A stretch of 9,566 nucleotides of DNA from Oscillospiraceae bacterium (GCA_016296045.1 JAEDKB010000045.1:1-9566), one strand, 5' to 3'. Positions 1-6,713 are shown, counted from the first letter of the stretch. The notes: generated from the letters alone by a model not told the origin. Numbers and translations: made by a program.

Positions 1-455
1 GCCGAGCTTTTCAGATTTTGGGTGTTTCCCGACTGCACATTTCTTGACATTTCCATTCCTGTATCTCCGCAGACACGTACATAATCCCCTGTGTGGATCA
101 AAGAAAGCGGATCACCATCCGTAAAATCAGCGACGGCGGGTACCTGCATACTGGCAATTGTTCCACCAAGTCTGGAATCAATTTTTAATGCTATCCACGC
201 ACGGGGAGAAAAACCGGATAACATAGCAGACTTGAAATGGACGGAAAAGCCGCTTGATCCCTTGGCACCGGGCAAAACGAGAATTTTATCCTGAATACAC
301 TGTCCCCTTGCGGAGCTTCGCGCTTCATAAATAATGCCATCGGTATCACCGACACTGCCGGAATTACCGGCGATCCCATCGGGACAGACAATGGCATATC
401 CCTCCGCCGTACCGGGATAAACGCCGCGCCCGTGCAGAATAAGCTTATTTTTCAT
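1..455 (-). CDS. Aconitase-X small (swivel) subunit, DUF126 family, partial
   Basis: Small subunit of a two-component aconitase-X-type dehydratase. It runs off the left edge, so only about 151 codons are visible and the natural C-terminus is not seen. I translated it from the minus strand: it starts MKNKLILHGRGVYPGTAEGY and carries the family hallmark LPGAKGSS (residues 61-68), the glycine/serine loop that brings the swivel domain's serine to the active site. The ATG at 455-453 lies inside the end of the large-subunit gene (11-base overlap, stop at 445-447) and has a GGGAGG ribosome site just upstream, so the two are translationally coupled. Known family activities are archaeal phosphomevalonate dehydratase and bacterial cis-3-hydroxy-L-proline dehydratase. 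Which reaction applies here is not settled. The small and large subunits are encoded separately, not fused. Confidence 0.86.
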   Translation of the reverse strand, partial: MKNKLILHGRGVYPGTAEGYAIVCPDGIAGNSGSVGDTDGIIYEARSSARGQCIQDKILVLPGAKGSSGFSVHFKSAMLSGFSPRAWIALKIDSRLGGTIASMQVPAVADFTDGDPLSLIHTGDYVRVCGDTGMEMSRNVQSGNTQNLKSS

Positions 456-1737
456 GAGGTTCCTCCCAATAGCCGCGCAAAGCTGCTGTAATGCAGGAAT
501 CTAAATCCCCAAAATAGACCTTTGCTTTGGTTTGCGCACGGATGTTGTGTGCTTGCTTCGCGCCGCTCATGACCATGCCATGATAGCAGCGATGGGATTT
601 TTCGCGCATAACGAGTGGACACGAGCTGTTGAGTACTTTTGCACCGGCTGATTCAATGAGAGATAGGTAGCCGCTACGCTCTGCCATATGCTGCGTGGCA
701 TAATCTGTCCAGATCCAGAAATCCGTTCCCTCATGTACATGCTTTCCTTCCAAGGCCCAGGCAATATCACGCAGCTCCTCCAGAGAAAGATGGGGACAAC
801 CGACACTGACAAGATCAACGGGGCCACCGCCCTTGTCACAGAGCATTTCAAGAGACTCCTGAATCTGTTTGTCATTGATTTCAAAGACAGCCTTCGGGGC
901 ATGCCCGCCCAATGCGTCTTCAAGCGTGCGTGCCTCCGGTGTGATTCCGGTAATGTGGCAAATCTCAGCTGCGGAAGTGCTGGCAAGTGAGGAAAAACAT
1001 TGTCGAAGCATATTGATGTCGGGCTGCCGGAAGGAAGCAAAGAGAATGGGCTTTCCGTGCGGAGGGAGATACCTGCCGACGGTGTAACCGAGCAGATCCC
1101 AATCGTAAGAGTTTTTTGGATTGGTATTAACATGGAAAACGACATCGCCGTATCGGTTTTCCTTCAAATGCATTCCCCACTTTGGTGTTCTGCCTGTAAT
1201 GGCGGCACAGACAGCGGTCTCTACGCCGTCTGCATTGCCGTATGCACCGAAAACAGAATTGCTCATGAGGGTATTGCTCGACTCATTGGTTACAAAATGC
1301 TCACTCTGAAGCGGCACCCAGCCGACGTAATAGGGAGTGCAGGAATTGACGATGGAAACGCCGATTTTTGCTGTCGCATCAAAGTAGGTATTATTGCGGG
1401 AAACAAAATCTTTTCCAAGATGGGTAGTGTCATAATCTGACAGATCTGCGGCGGCTGCACAGGTCTGTGCGGCACATTCGGGAGCCATGCGCTCAAACGG
1501 GATAGGAGAGTCTTGATTTAGGAAGAAACGCGAAAACATTTTTTCATAGCTCTTATCCGGAGAAAAACAGTCCAGATAATGGTGCGCACCAATAAACAAA
1601 GTTGCGCGGCGGACGGTGCAGAGCTCTTCTGCACCTAAAACATTGGCATAGTCACAGATCAGGCGCATAGCGGCCTGACGAAATTCTCCATAAGACCCGT
1701 TGAGCATTTCCTGCTCATATTCCGTTAGATGAAGCAC
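445..1737 (-). CDS. Aconitase-X large catalytic subunit (DUF521 family)
   Basis: Catalytic subunit of an iron-sulfur dehydratase of the aconitase-X family, about 430 aa, a normal length. The GTG at 1737-1735 is preferred because AGGGGGTGG lies about six bases upstream and the product then begins (M)LHLTEYEQEML, as in relatives. An in-frame TTG at 1758 would add seven residues, but it has no comparable ribosome site. Three cysteines in family contexts are likely cluster ligands: NSCTPYY (C133), VGCPHLS (C314) and NSSCPLV (C373). The blocks ESS...NSVFGAYGNADG and AAITGRTPKWG (about residues 152-188) and GAKQAH...FGDL near the C-terminus also fit. Odd point: the usual NSVLGARTNREGG block reads NSVFGAYGNADGV, losing the arginines normally found there, which hints at a substrate other than that of characterised hydroxyproline or mevalonate enzymes. 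It overlaps the small subunit downstream. Its own promoter probably lies in 1738-1828, because a terminator separates it from the regulator gene upstream. Confidence 0.9.
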   Translation of the reverse strand: MLHLTEYEQEMLNGSYGEFRQAAMRLICDYANVLGAEELCTVRRATLFIGAHHYLDCFSPDKSYEKMFSRFFLNQDSPIPFERMAPECAAQTCAAAADLSDYDTTHLGKDFVSRNNTYFDATAKIGVSIVNSCTPYYVGWVPLQSEHFVTNESSNTLMSNSVFGAYGNADGVETAVCAAITGRTPKWGMHLKENRYGDVVFHVNTNPKNSYDWDLLGYTVGRYLPPHGKPILFASFRQPDINMLRQCFSSLASTSAAEICHITGITPEARTLEDALGGHAPKAVFEINDKQIQESLEMLCDKGGGPVDLVSVGCPHLSLEELRDIAWALEGKHVHEGTDFWIWTDYATQHMAERSGYLSLIESAGAKVLNSSCPLVMREKSHRCYHGMVMSGAKQAHNIRAQTKAKVYFGDLDSCITAALRGYWEEPHEK

Positions 1738-1769
1738 AAAACCACCCCCTGTAATCAAATGATAAACGA

Positions 1770-1798
1770 TGAGAAATGGATTGCAAATAGGATAATGG
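1770..1798 (-). promoter_or_regulatory. Candidate promoter of the aconitase-X genes
   Basis: On the minus strand a TTGCAA (-35-like) is followed after 16 bases by TATCAT (-10-like), about 30-40 bases ahead of the preferred GTG start. ATTATCCTA just before the TTGCAA resembles the ATTATCATA found before the -35 of the OCD-family gene promoter at 2637, suggesting shared control by the neighbouring XRE regulator. A second TATAAT exists further upstream on the same strand, but no good -35 accompanies it. The match is modest. Confidence 0.4.
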
Positions 1799-1828
1799 AA
1801 TTATAACAATCAAAGATCATGATAGATA

Positions 1829-1862
1829 GAAAAAACTGCCTCCCCGTGATTTTGGGGAGACA
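1829..1862 (-). terminator. Rho-independent terminator of the XRE-cupin gene
   Basis: Read on the minus strand, a 9-bp stem (1854-1862 pairing with 1837-1845, one G-T wobble, 8-base loop) is followed by six T residues (1830-1835). It starts about 15 bases after the regulator's stop codon. There is no T-run on the other strand, so it serves minus-strand transcription and separates the regulator from the aconitase-X genes. Confidence 0.85.
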
Positions 1863-1876
1863 GCAGACAGAAAAAA

Positions 1877-2419
1877 TCAATCAAACTGGATCCAAATGCT
1901 GACACAGTCTTGGTTGCCGACACGCTGCGTAGTGTGTTCCCGCTCGGCAGGAACAAGAATGGCATCCTCCGGCCTGAGGAGATAATCGTTGCCATCAATG
2001 GAAATGCACAGTGATCCCTTGAGAATAATCCCGAATTCATTCTTTTTGTGCCGTGCAGAGGTTTTGGGATTCTTATCACCGGAAAGCGTCATCACAGAGA
2101 CATGAAAGATGTCCTTATGAGAAAGAAGTCCCTCCATCTTGATGCCGGAATCGTAAGAATAGATGAGAGAACGATCTTCCTTGCGAAAGTACAGCTTCTC
2201 CTCGGGCTGATTGGAAAGAACCTCGGCATTTTCAAAAATCGAAGAGCTGACGCCAAGCGCATAAGTGATTTTCTGAAGATTTGTAAAAGACGGATTGTTG
2301 ACACCACGCTCGATCTTGCTGAGAAAACCGATGGAAAGCCCAGTCTTTTCGGAAAACTCTTTCAGCGTATAGCCCTTCTCCTGACGGATTTCTTTAATGA
2401 TCTGACCGTAGTTTTGCAT
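1877..2419 (-). CDS. XRE-family transcriptional regulator with C-terminal cupin domain
   Basis: 180-aa DNA-binding regulator, the usual length for this class. Residues 5-60 form an XRE/Cro helix-turn-helix (IIKEIRQEKGYTLKEFSEKT followed by GLSIGFLSKIERG and NPSFTNLQKI). Residues about 105-178 form a cupin_2 beta-barrel (NEFGIILKGSLCISIDGNDY, then LVPAEREHTTQRVG). Such proteins usually sense a small metabolite through the cupin and often control adjacent amine or amino-acid catabolic genes. The ATG at 2419 has GGAGAT six bases upstream. A good promoter sits at 2451-2479. The gene lies between the aconitase-X pair (same strand, after a terminator) and the divergent OCD-family gene, so it probably regulates one or both. 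The bases between its -10 and start contain AAAATGTCAA, also present in reverse orientation over the OCD promoter, which fits autoregulation. The ligand is unknown. Confidence 0.93.
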   Translation of the reverse strand: MQNYGQIIKEIRQEKGYTLKEFSEKTGLSIGFLSKIERGVNNPSFTNLQKITYALGVSSSIFENAEVLSNQPEEKLYFRKEDRSLIYSYDSGIKMEGLLSHKDIFHVSVMTLSGDKNPKTSARHKKNEFGIILKGSLCISIDGNDYLLRPEDAILVPAEREHTTQRVGNQDCVSIWIQFD

Positions 2420-2450
2420 AGATTATCTCCAATCGTAAAATGTCAAATAT

Positions 2451-2479
2451 ACTATACGACAATTTCCAACAAAATGCAA
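2451..2479 (-). promoter_or_regulatory. Sigma-A-type promoter of the XRE-cupin gene
   Basis: On the minus strand TTGCAT (2479-2474), a 17-base spacer and TATAGT (2456-2451) precede the start codon by about 32 bases. Directly downstream lies TTTGACATTTTA (minus strand), which shares TTGACATTTT with the OCD-gene promoter and may be an operator. Confidence 0.7.
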
Positions 2480-2485
2480 CGGTGA

Positions 2486-2533
2486 TGATTTGGTTTTCTT
2501 GTGATTTTGTGATTTGGTTTTCTTGTGATTTTG
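2486..2533. repeat. Perfect 24-bp direct tandem repeat, two copies
   Basis: TGATTTGGTTTTCTTGTGAT plus TTTG occurs twice back to back (2486-2509 and 2510-2533) without mismatch. It lies in the divergent gap between the XRE gene and the OCD-family gene, just upstream of the XRE promoter. The unit also contains TGATTT and TTGTGATTTTG sub-repeats. It could be a slippage product or a regulator binding array; nothing in the sequence decides between these. Confidence 0.9.
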
Positions 2534-2605
2534 ACCGTTTTTTCTTCTGATTCCTGCAAGACTGTTTTCCTGCCGTGGTATTTTCAAAAGACGGAATGAA
2601 CACTT

Positions 2606-2634
2606 TATGATATTTTTCTTAAAAAATTATCATA
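2606..2634. repeat. AT-rich inverted repeat upstream of the OCD-gene promoter
   Basis: TATGATATTTTT (2606-2617) faces AAAAAATTATCATA (2621-2634), a near-perfect dyad with the outer arms TATGATA/TATCATA. Its right arm ends three bases before the TTGACA -35 box. No gene ends here, so an operator fits better than a terminator. It may be bound by the divergent XRE regulator. Confidence 0.55.
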
Positions 2635-2636
2635 TA

Positions 2637-2665
2637 TTGACATTTTTGGGCGCACGATGTAAAAT
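2637..2665 (+). promoter_or_regulatory. Near-consensus sigma-A promoter of the OCD-family gene
   Basis: TTGACA (2637-2642), a 17-base spacer and TAAAAT (2660-2665) lie about 68 bases before the ATG at 2733. The consensus -35 and the AT-rich dyad directly upstream suggest a strong promoter held down by a repressor. The rest of the 2420-2732 gap holds the XRE promoter, a tandem repeat and this dyad; I see no gene in it. Confidence 0.85.
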
Positions 2666-2732
2666 AAACCTCAATGAAGTTTTCCTGCATTGAAAGATAC
2701 CAAAATAATTTTTAATTAAAAGGAGATTTGTT

Positions 2733-3848
2733 ATGAGCCTTGACTTCCTGTATTTGAGCGAGCCGGATATGTTGAAAGCCGGTGTTATGGACATGAAAAA
2801 ATGCGTTCAGTCCATGGATGATATGTTTCATGTTATGGGTGAGGGAGACTATCTGATGGGCAGCCCCAGTGAAAACCACCACGGAATGATGCTGTGGTTC
2901 CCGCTGGAAAAGCGCACGGAGAAGATGCCTGTTGCCGGCCCGGATCGCCGTTTCATGGCGATGCCCGCTTACATCGGCGGCCGGTTTAACGTGTGCGGCA
3001 ACAAGTGGTACGGCTCCAATATGGAGAACAAGAAGAAAGGACTGCCCCGCTCGATTCTTACAGAAATGCTCAACGATGTTGACACGGGTGCGCCTCTTGC
3101 CTTGATGTCTGCGAATCTGCTTAGCTCCATGCGTACCGGCGCGATTCCGGGTGTTGTCACGAAGTACCTGCAGAAGAAGGGCGCATCCGTGTTGGGTATT
3201 ATCGGCGCCGGCGTTGTGAGCCGCTCCTGCATTTTGGCAATCAAGGAAACGATGACAGATCTGAAAGAGGTTCGCGTATACGATTTGTTCTATGAGAATG
3301 CAGAGAAGTATGCAAAGGAAATGTCCTCAGAGATCGGCATTGAGATCAAGCCCGTAAAGGATATGAAGGATGCTGTGGTCGGCTGCCATGTGATCAGCGT
3401 TGCGGCTTCCGGTATTGCACCGGTGGAATTCCCCGATGAGTGGATTGAGCCGGGTATGGTCATCATTGCCACCGGCGCGGTGATGCTCAGCAAGGAAGCA
3501 TACATGAAACATCATGTTGTTTTTGACAACTGGAAAATGCACAAGGACTGGCTCGATGAGCTGTGCGATGAGCCGGAGCGTCTGCTCGGCATCAATGCGG
3601 GTCATCCCTCCGCAAAGCTGCTGCTGATGGTTGCCCACGGTGAGGTCGATGCGGATCACATGGTCAGCTTTGGCGATGTGCTTGCCCATCCTGAGCTGGG
3701 ACGCCAAAGTGACGAGGACGTGTTTGTTATGCTGACCGGAGGTATGGGCGTTGAGGATGCAGCGTGGGGCTATGATGTCTATCAGGAGGCACTTCGACTG
3801 GGGATCGGTCAGAAGCTGACGCTGTGGGATAAGCCCCATTGGGCATAA
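2733..3848 (+). CDS. Ornithine cyclodeaminase / mu-crystallin family NAD(P)-dependent enzyme
   Basis: 371-aa Rossmann-fold enzyme. Known members include ornithine cyclodeaminase, 1-pyrroline-2-carboxylate reductase, alanine dehydrogenase and the opine-like staphyloferrin enzyme SbnB. Visible here are a substrate-binding lysine context KWYGSN (K91), the MRTGA arginine (R134), the nucleotide loop GAGVVS (158-163) after VLGI, and an acidic residue (D184) ending the second strand, which favours NAD(H) over NADP(H). The region matching the catalytic GGDxxGKxEL of true cyclodeaminases reads ATGAVMLSKEA (246-256) with no aspartate, so a cyclodeaminase reaction is unlikely and an imine or opine oxidoreductase is more plausible. 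AGGAGA sits six bases before the ATG. I recall database entries naming similar proteins 'tyramine oxidase subunit B', but nothing seen here supports that activity. It is transcribed alone: own promoter before it, strong hairpin after it. The substrate is unknown. Confidence 0.9.
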   Translation: MSLDFLYLSEPDMLKAGVMDMKKCVQSMDDMFHVMGEGDYLMGSPSENHHGMMLWFPLEKRTEKMPVAGPDRRFMAMPAYIGGRFNVCGNKWYGSNMENKKKGLPRSILTEMLNDVDTGAPLALMSANLLSSMRTGAIPGVVTKYLQKKGASVLGIIGAGVVSRSCILAIKETMTDLKEVRVYDLFYENAEKYAKEMSSEIGIEIKPVKDMKDAVVGCHVISVAASGIAPVEFPDEWIEPGMVIIATGAVMLSKEAYMKHHVVFDNWKMHKDWLDELCDEPERLLGINAGHPSAKLLLMVAHGEVDADHMVSFGDVLAHPELGRQSDEDVFVMLTGGMGVEDAAWGYDVYQEALRLGIGQKLTLWDKPHWA

Positions 3849-3876
3849 AAAAGCATATATGATCTCCTCATGATAG

Positions 3877-3920
3877 GAAAACGCTCTGTACCGTCGGATT
3901 TCGGTACAGAGCGTTTTCTT
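3877..3920 (+). terminator. Strong terminator after the OCD-family gene
   Basis: A perfect 17-bp stem (3877-3893 with 3902-3918) with an 8-base loop lies 28 bases past the stop codon. The right arm ends in GTTTTC, giving a short T-rich tail (TTTTCTT). The left arm carries matching A residues, so it could also work in the other direction. It isolates the OCD gene from the following odh-prpD operon. Confidence 0.88.
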
Positions 3921-3965
3921 CGATAAAGCAAACGGAATCATCACGTAATCGAATGGCAAGTATTT

Positions 3966-4005
3966 GTTTCATCCATTTTACAAATCATATTGCCGCGGCT
4001 ATACT
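3966..4005 (+). promoter_or_regulatory. Promoter and shared upstream element of odh copy 1
   Basis: TTTACA (3977-3982), 17 bases, then TATACT (4000-4005) form a good promoter about 76 bases before the ATG at 4082. The -35 is embedded in a 21-base stretch (3966-3986) that recurs with only two mismatches at 8613-8633 ahead of odh copy 2; its core is ATTTTACAAATC. This suggests that both copies answer to the same regulator, possibly the LysR protein encoded next to copy 2. Confidence 0.72.
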
Positions 4006-4081
4006 GAAATTCAGATGAGAAACCATCTTGTCAGGTAATCAATAATGTGACTTTCAAATTTATTGCAAAGGAGAAATTTGT

Positions 4082-5323
4082 ATGAGTAAGATGGAGTATT
4101 TGGCCAAACTGCCTGTCGCAGTCCTCGGCGGTGGTGCAGTGGGTAAGACCTGCGCGGCGGACATCAAGCTGGCAGGGCGTGAGGTTCGTCTGTTCGACGT
4201 GATGCCGTTTGCAGAGAAGTCCCTCAAGGACCTCGACAAGACCGGCATCCTGTTCGACGGCATCCAGCGCAACCGCGACTGCTTTGAGCGCAGCGGCCGT
4301 GCGTTCATCGACGTTGTTACCACCGACATCGAAAAGGCAATCAAGGGTGCGGGACACATCGTCGTTTCCTGCGGCTCTTGGGGTCATGAAGCCATGTTCC
4401 GTGCGATGATCCCCCATCTGGAAGACGGCCAGGTCGTCAACGTCTTCGCGGATAACTTCGGCTGCCTGCTGCTGCGCAAGCTGATGCGTGAGATGGGCTG
4501 CACGAAGAAGGTCATCGTCGGCGGCTGGTCTTCCGCTCCCTATGGCACCCGCCTTGAGAGCATCGGCAAGTGCGTGTTCCCACACGTGAGCGCAAAGTAT
4601 CGCGCGATCACCCTGCGTGGAGCGGCTCTGCCTATGACTGATACGGATGATTTCCTGGAAGCCTCCAAGTATCTGCCCTGCATGGACGCTGTCACCAACG
4701 GCGACGGTCCCTCCAAAGCAAACACCGTTCTCGACGTTGACTTTGCAAACGTCAACCCAGTTATCCATGTTCCCGCTACCATCCTCGGCGTTTCCACGAT
4801 GGAAAACTGGGGCGTGATCTTCGGTGGCTATGACAAGACCAGCTATTCCATGTATTCCCACGGTTTGTGCCCCTCTATCTGCGAGGTGCAGTATCAGTTC
4901 TATAACGAAGAGATTGCGCTGGCTGAGGCCATTGGCGTTGGTACGCCCAAGTATAAGAAGGAGATGTTCTTCTCCCGCCGCAGCGTTCTGACGCAGGAGT
5001 ACATGGGTCTTGATGAAAACGGCAACGACAATGTCGTCTTCCCGCTCGATCAGCCCTCTACCGAGGGCAACACCGGCCCCAATAACATCCATCACCGCTA
5101 CATGACTGAGGACGTACCCATCGGCTGCAAGGTCTATCACGATCTCGGCGTTGCCTACGGCGTGAAGACGCCGATCATCGACTCCATGATCGTTCTTGCT
5201 GGTGCGATGCACCAAAAGAACTTCTTCGAGGAGAGCCGTTACAATCTTGCCTATCTCGGTATTGACAACATGGGCAAGGAAGAGCTTCTTGCCTACCTCA
5301 ACGACGGCGTGTACAACCGCTAA
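4082..5323 (+). CDS. Octopine/nopaline (opine) dehydrogenase family protein, copy 1
   Basis: 413-aa NAD(P)-dependent enzyme of the opine dehydrogenase family, which reversibly joins or splits an amino acid and a 2-keto acid through a secondary amine. The N-terminal Rossmann domain shows VAVLGGGAVGKTCAAD (GGGAVG at 16-21) and a strand ending in FD (D39). The C-terminal catalytic domain shows NPVIHVPATILG (225-236; H229 corresponds to the catalytic histidine region) and HRYMTEDVPIGCKV (338-351), followed by GVKTPIIDSMI. AGGAGA stands seven bases before the ATG. The gene has its own promoter and is followed after 27 bases by the MmgE/PrpD gene, clearly an operon. A near-duplicate starts at 8728. 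The direction (catabolic or synthetic) and substrate cannot be read from sequence. The reverse strand is also largely open here, but this is a codon-bias shadow. Confidence 0.93.
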   Translation: MSKMEYLAKLPVAVLGGGAVGKTCAADIKLAGREVRLFDVMPFAEKSLKDLDKTGILFDGIQRNRDCFERSGRAFIDVVTTDIEKAIKGAGHIVVSCGSWGHEAMFRAMIPHLEDGQVVNVFADNFGCLLLRKLMREMGCTKKVIVGGWSSAPYGTRLESIGKCVFPHVSAKYRAITLRGAALPMTDTDDFLEASKYLPCMDAVTNGDGPSKANTVLDVDFANVNPVIHVPATILGVSTMENWGVIFGGYDKTSYSMYSHGLCPSICEVQYQFYNEEIALAEAIGVGTPKYKKEMFFSRRSVLTQEYMGLDENGNDNVVFPLDQPSTEGNTGPNNIHHRYMTEDVPIGCKVYHDLGVAYGVKTPIIDSMIVLAGAMHQKNFFEESRYNLAYLGIDNMGKEELLAYLNDGVYNR

Positions 5324-5350
5324 AAACAAAACCGACAAAAGGGGAAAACC

Positions 5351-6691
5351 ATGGAATTTATAACGGATTATCGTACAGAACGATATGCGCTGAATACGAA
5401 GTGGGAGAATCTCTCCGAGGATGCAAAAACTCATGTAAAAATGTGCGGTATTGACCTGATGATGGCACTGATCCTCGGCAGCTACGGCAAGCAGTTTGAA
5501 GCCGGTGAGAAGCTGGCGAACAGCATGGGCATGAGCGGTGACATTCCAGTCATCGGCAGCGAGAAGAAGTACAATCTGCTCGGTGCGGCGATTGCCATGG
5601 GACACGCGAGCAACTCGTTCGACATTGACGACGGCTACAAGATGATCTGCGGACATCCGGGAACATCCTTCGTTGCCGGTACACTGGCGGCGGCATGGCA
5701 GCAGAACGTGAGCTACCGCGAGTATCTGACAACGCTGTCCGTATGCTATGAGCTGACGATTCGCTGGGCACTTGCCATGCAGGAGCACTACAACTTCCTG
5801 CACAGCACAGGCGCCTACGGAGCATTCGGCACAGCACTCGGCATGGGACGTCTGCTCGGCTTTGACGAAAAGACGCTCAACAACGCGCTCTCCGTTGCGG
5901 ATTACCACGCACCGATGACGCCAGTCATGCGCGCGGTGGAATACCCCTCCATGAATAAGGACGGCGTGCCGTTCGGTGCACTGGTGGGCGCGATGGCGGT
6001 CATCGAAACGATGTGCGGCACGTCGGGCAAGACACATCTTCTGGAAATGCCGGAGTATGCGAAGTATCTCGACACGCTCGGCGAGGTATGGTACGGAACA
6101 GACCTTTATTACAAGCCTTACACCTGCTGCCGCTGGGCACATCAGCCGATCAAGGCGTGTCAGGATCTGATGCGCGACCACGGCTTTACGGGTAAGGACG
6201 TGGAGCACGTTTGCGTCAACACATTTAATTCCGCAGCGCGCCTGAGCAAGATCGTGCCGCATGAGACGGACGAGGCGCAGTACAACATCGCATGGCCGGT
6301 TGCAAGCGCATTGGTGTTCGGCGACGTCGGCTTTGCACAGATGCGCCAGGAAGCGCTGGACAATGTGGACGTACTGGACATGATGAAGCGGCTTGAGTTC
6401 GTGGTGGACCCGGAGATGGAGAAGGAATTCCCGGCAAAGCGCTTCGCGTGGGTCGAGGTGACTCTCAAGGATGGCACGAAGTATCGCTCCCGTGTCTACG
6501 AGGCGGCAGGCGAGCCGGATGATCCGGAGCTGGGGCTTGAATGGATCACGGAGAAGTTCAAGCGCATTACGGAGCTAATGCTGAAGCCGAAGGATCAGGA
6601 AATGCTGCTGGATATCATGACCAACAAGCTCGATACCCCGATCCGCGAGGTCGTTACTGCGGTGAATGCATCACTGAAAAAGAATATCTGA
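5351..6691 (+). CDS. MmgE/PrpD family protein (dehydratase / decarboxylase / epimerase fold)
   Basis: 446 aa, normal for the family. The fold is shared by 2-methylcitrate dehydratase (PrpD), cis-aconitate decarboxylase and iminodisuccinate epimerase. Family blocks are present in order: GHASNSFDIDDGYK (84-97, with H85, D91, D93 and D94), GHPGTSFVAGTLAAAW (101-116), HSTGAYGAFGTALGM (151-165), YYKPYTCCRWAHQPIKA (253-269, with K255, R261 and H264) and QYNIAWPVASAL (310-321). AAAGGGGAAAACC precedes the ATG, 27 bases after the opine dehydrogenase stop, so the two are co-transcribed and end at the hairpin 22 bases downstream. Because its partner acts on secondary-amine acids and one known family member epimerises such a compound, an epimerase or lyase step on the opine is an attractive but untested role. 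A methylcitrate-cycle role is unlikely: no citrate synthase or isocitrate lyase homologue is in view. Confidence 0.93.
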   Translation: MEFITDYRTERYALNTKWENLSEDAKTHVKMCGIDLMMALILGSYGKQFEAGEKLANSMGMSGDIPVIGSEKKYNLLGAAIAMGHASNSFDIDDGYKMICGHPGTSFVAGTLAAAWQQNVSYREYLTTLSVCYELTIRWALAMQEHYNFLHSTGAYGAFGTALGMGRLLGFDEKTLNNALSVADYHAPMTPVMRAVEYPSMNKDGVPFGALVGAMAVIETMCGTSGKTHLLEMPEYAKYLDTLGEVWYGTDLYYKPYTCCRWAHQPIKACQDLMRDHGFTGKDVEHVCVNTFNSAARLSKIVPHETDEAQYNIAWPVASALVFGDVGFAQMRQEALDNVDVLDMMKRLEFVVDPEMEKEFPAKRFAWVEVTLKDGTKYRSRVYEAAGEPDDPELGLEWITEKFKRITELMLKPKDQEMLLDIMTNKLDTPIREVVTAVNASLKKNI

Positions 6692-6713
6692 AAACGTTTT
6701 CATATAATCTCCT

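Noticed and set aside
567..1440. Several open frames on both strands inside the aconitase-X large subunit (such as 567-1145 minus and 1000-1440 plus).
   Set aside because: All lie in other frames of a well-recognised gene, lack convincing ribosome sites and show no family motifs.
2394..2603. A minus-strand frame with a repeated KSQENQI peptide upstream of xre.
   Set aside because: The repeat is just the translated 24-bp tandem repeat; the frame overlaps the xre promoter and start, and no ribosome site supports it.
3327..3959. A 210-codon minus-strand frame over the end of the OCD gene and its terminator.
   Set aside because: It is antisense to a conserved protein, passes through a strong hairpin terminator, and has no recognised motif.
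4031..6262. A 743-codon open frame on the minus strand across odh copy 1 and most of prpD, with a similar one opposite odh copy 2 (8836-9507).
   Set aside because: It lies antisense to two clear family proteins, has low-complexity His/Ala/Val-rich composition typical of codon-bias shadows, spans an intergenic gap, and resembles its counterpart in copy 2 only because the sense genes are duplicates.
5351..6691. Assigning the MmgE/PrpD protein as 2-methylcitrate dehydratase of propionate catabolism.
   Set aside because: No methylcitrate synthase, lyase or propionate regulator is nearby; its operon partner is an opine dehydrogenase, so only the family name is supported.
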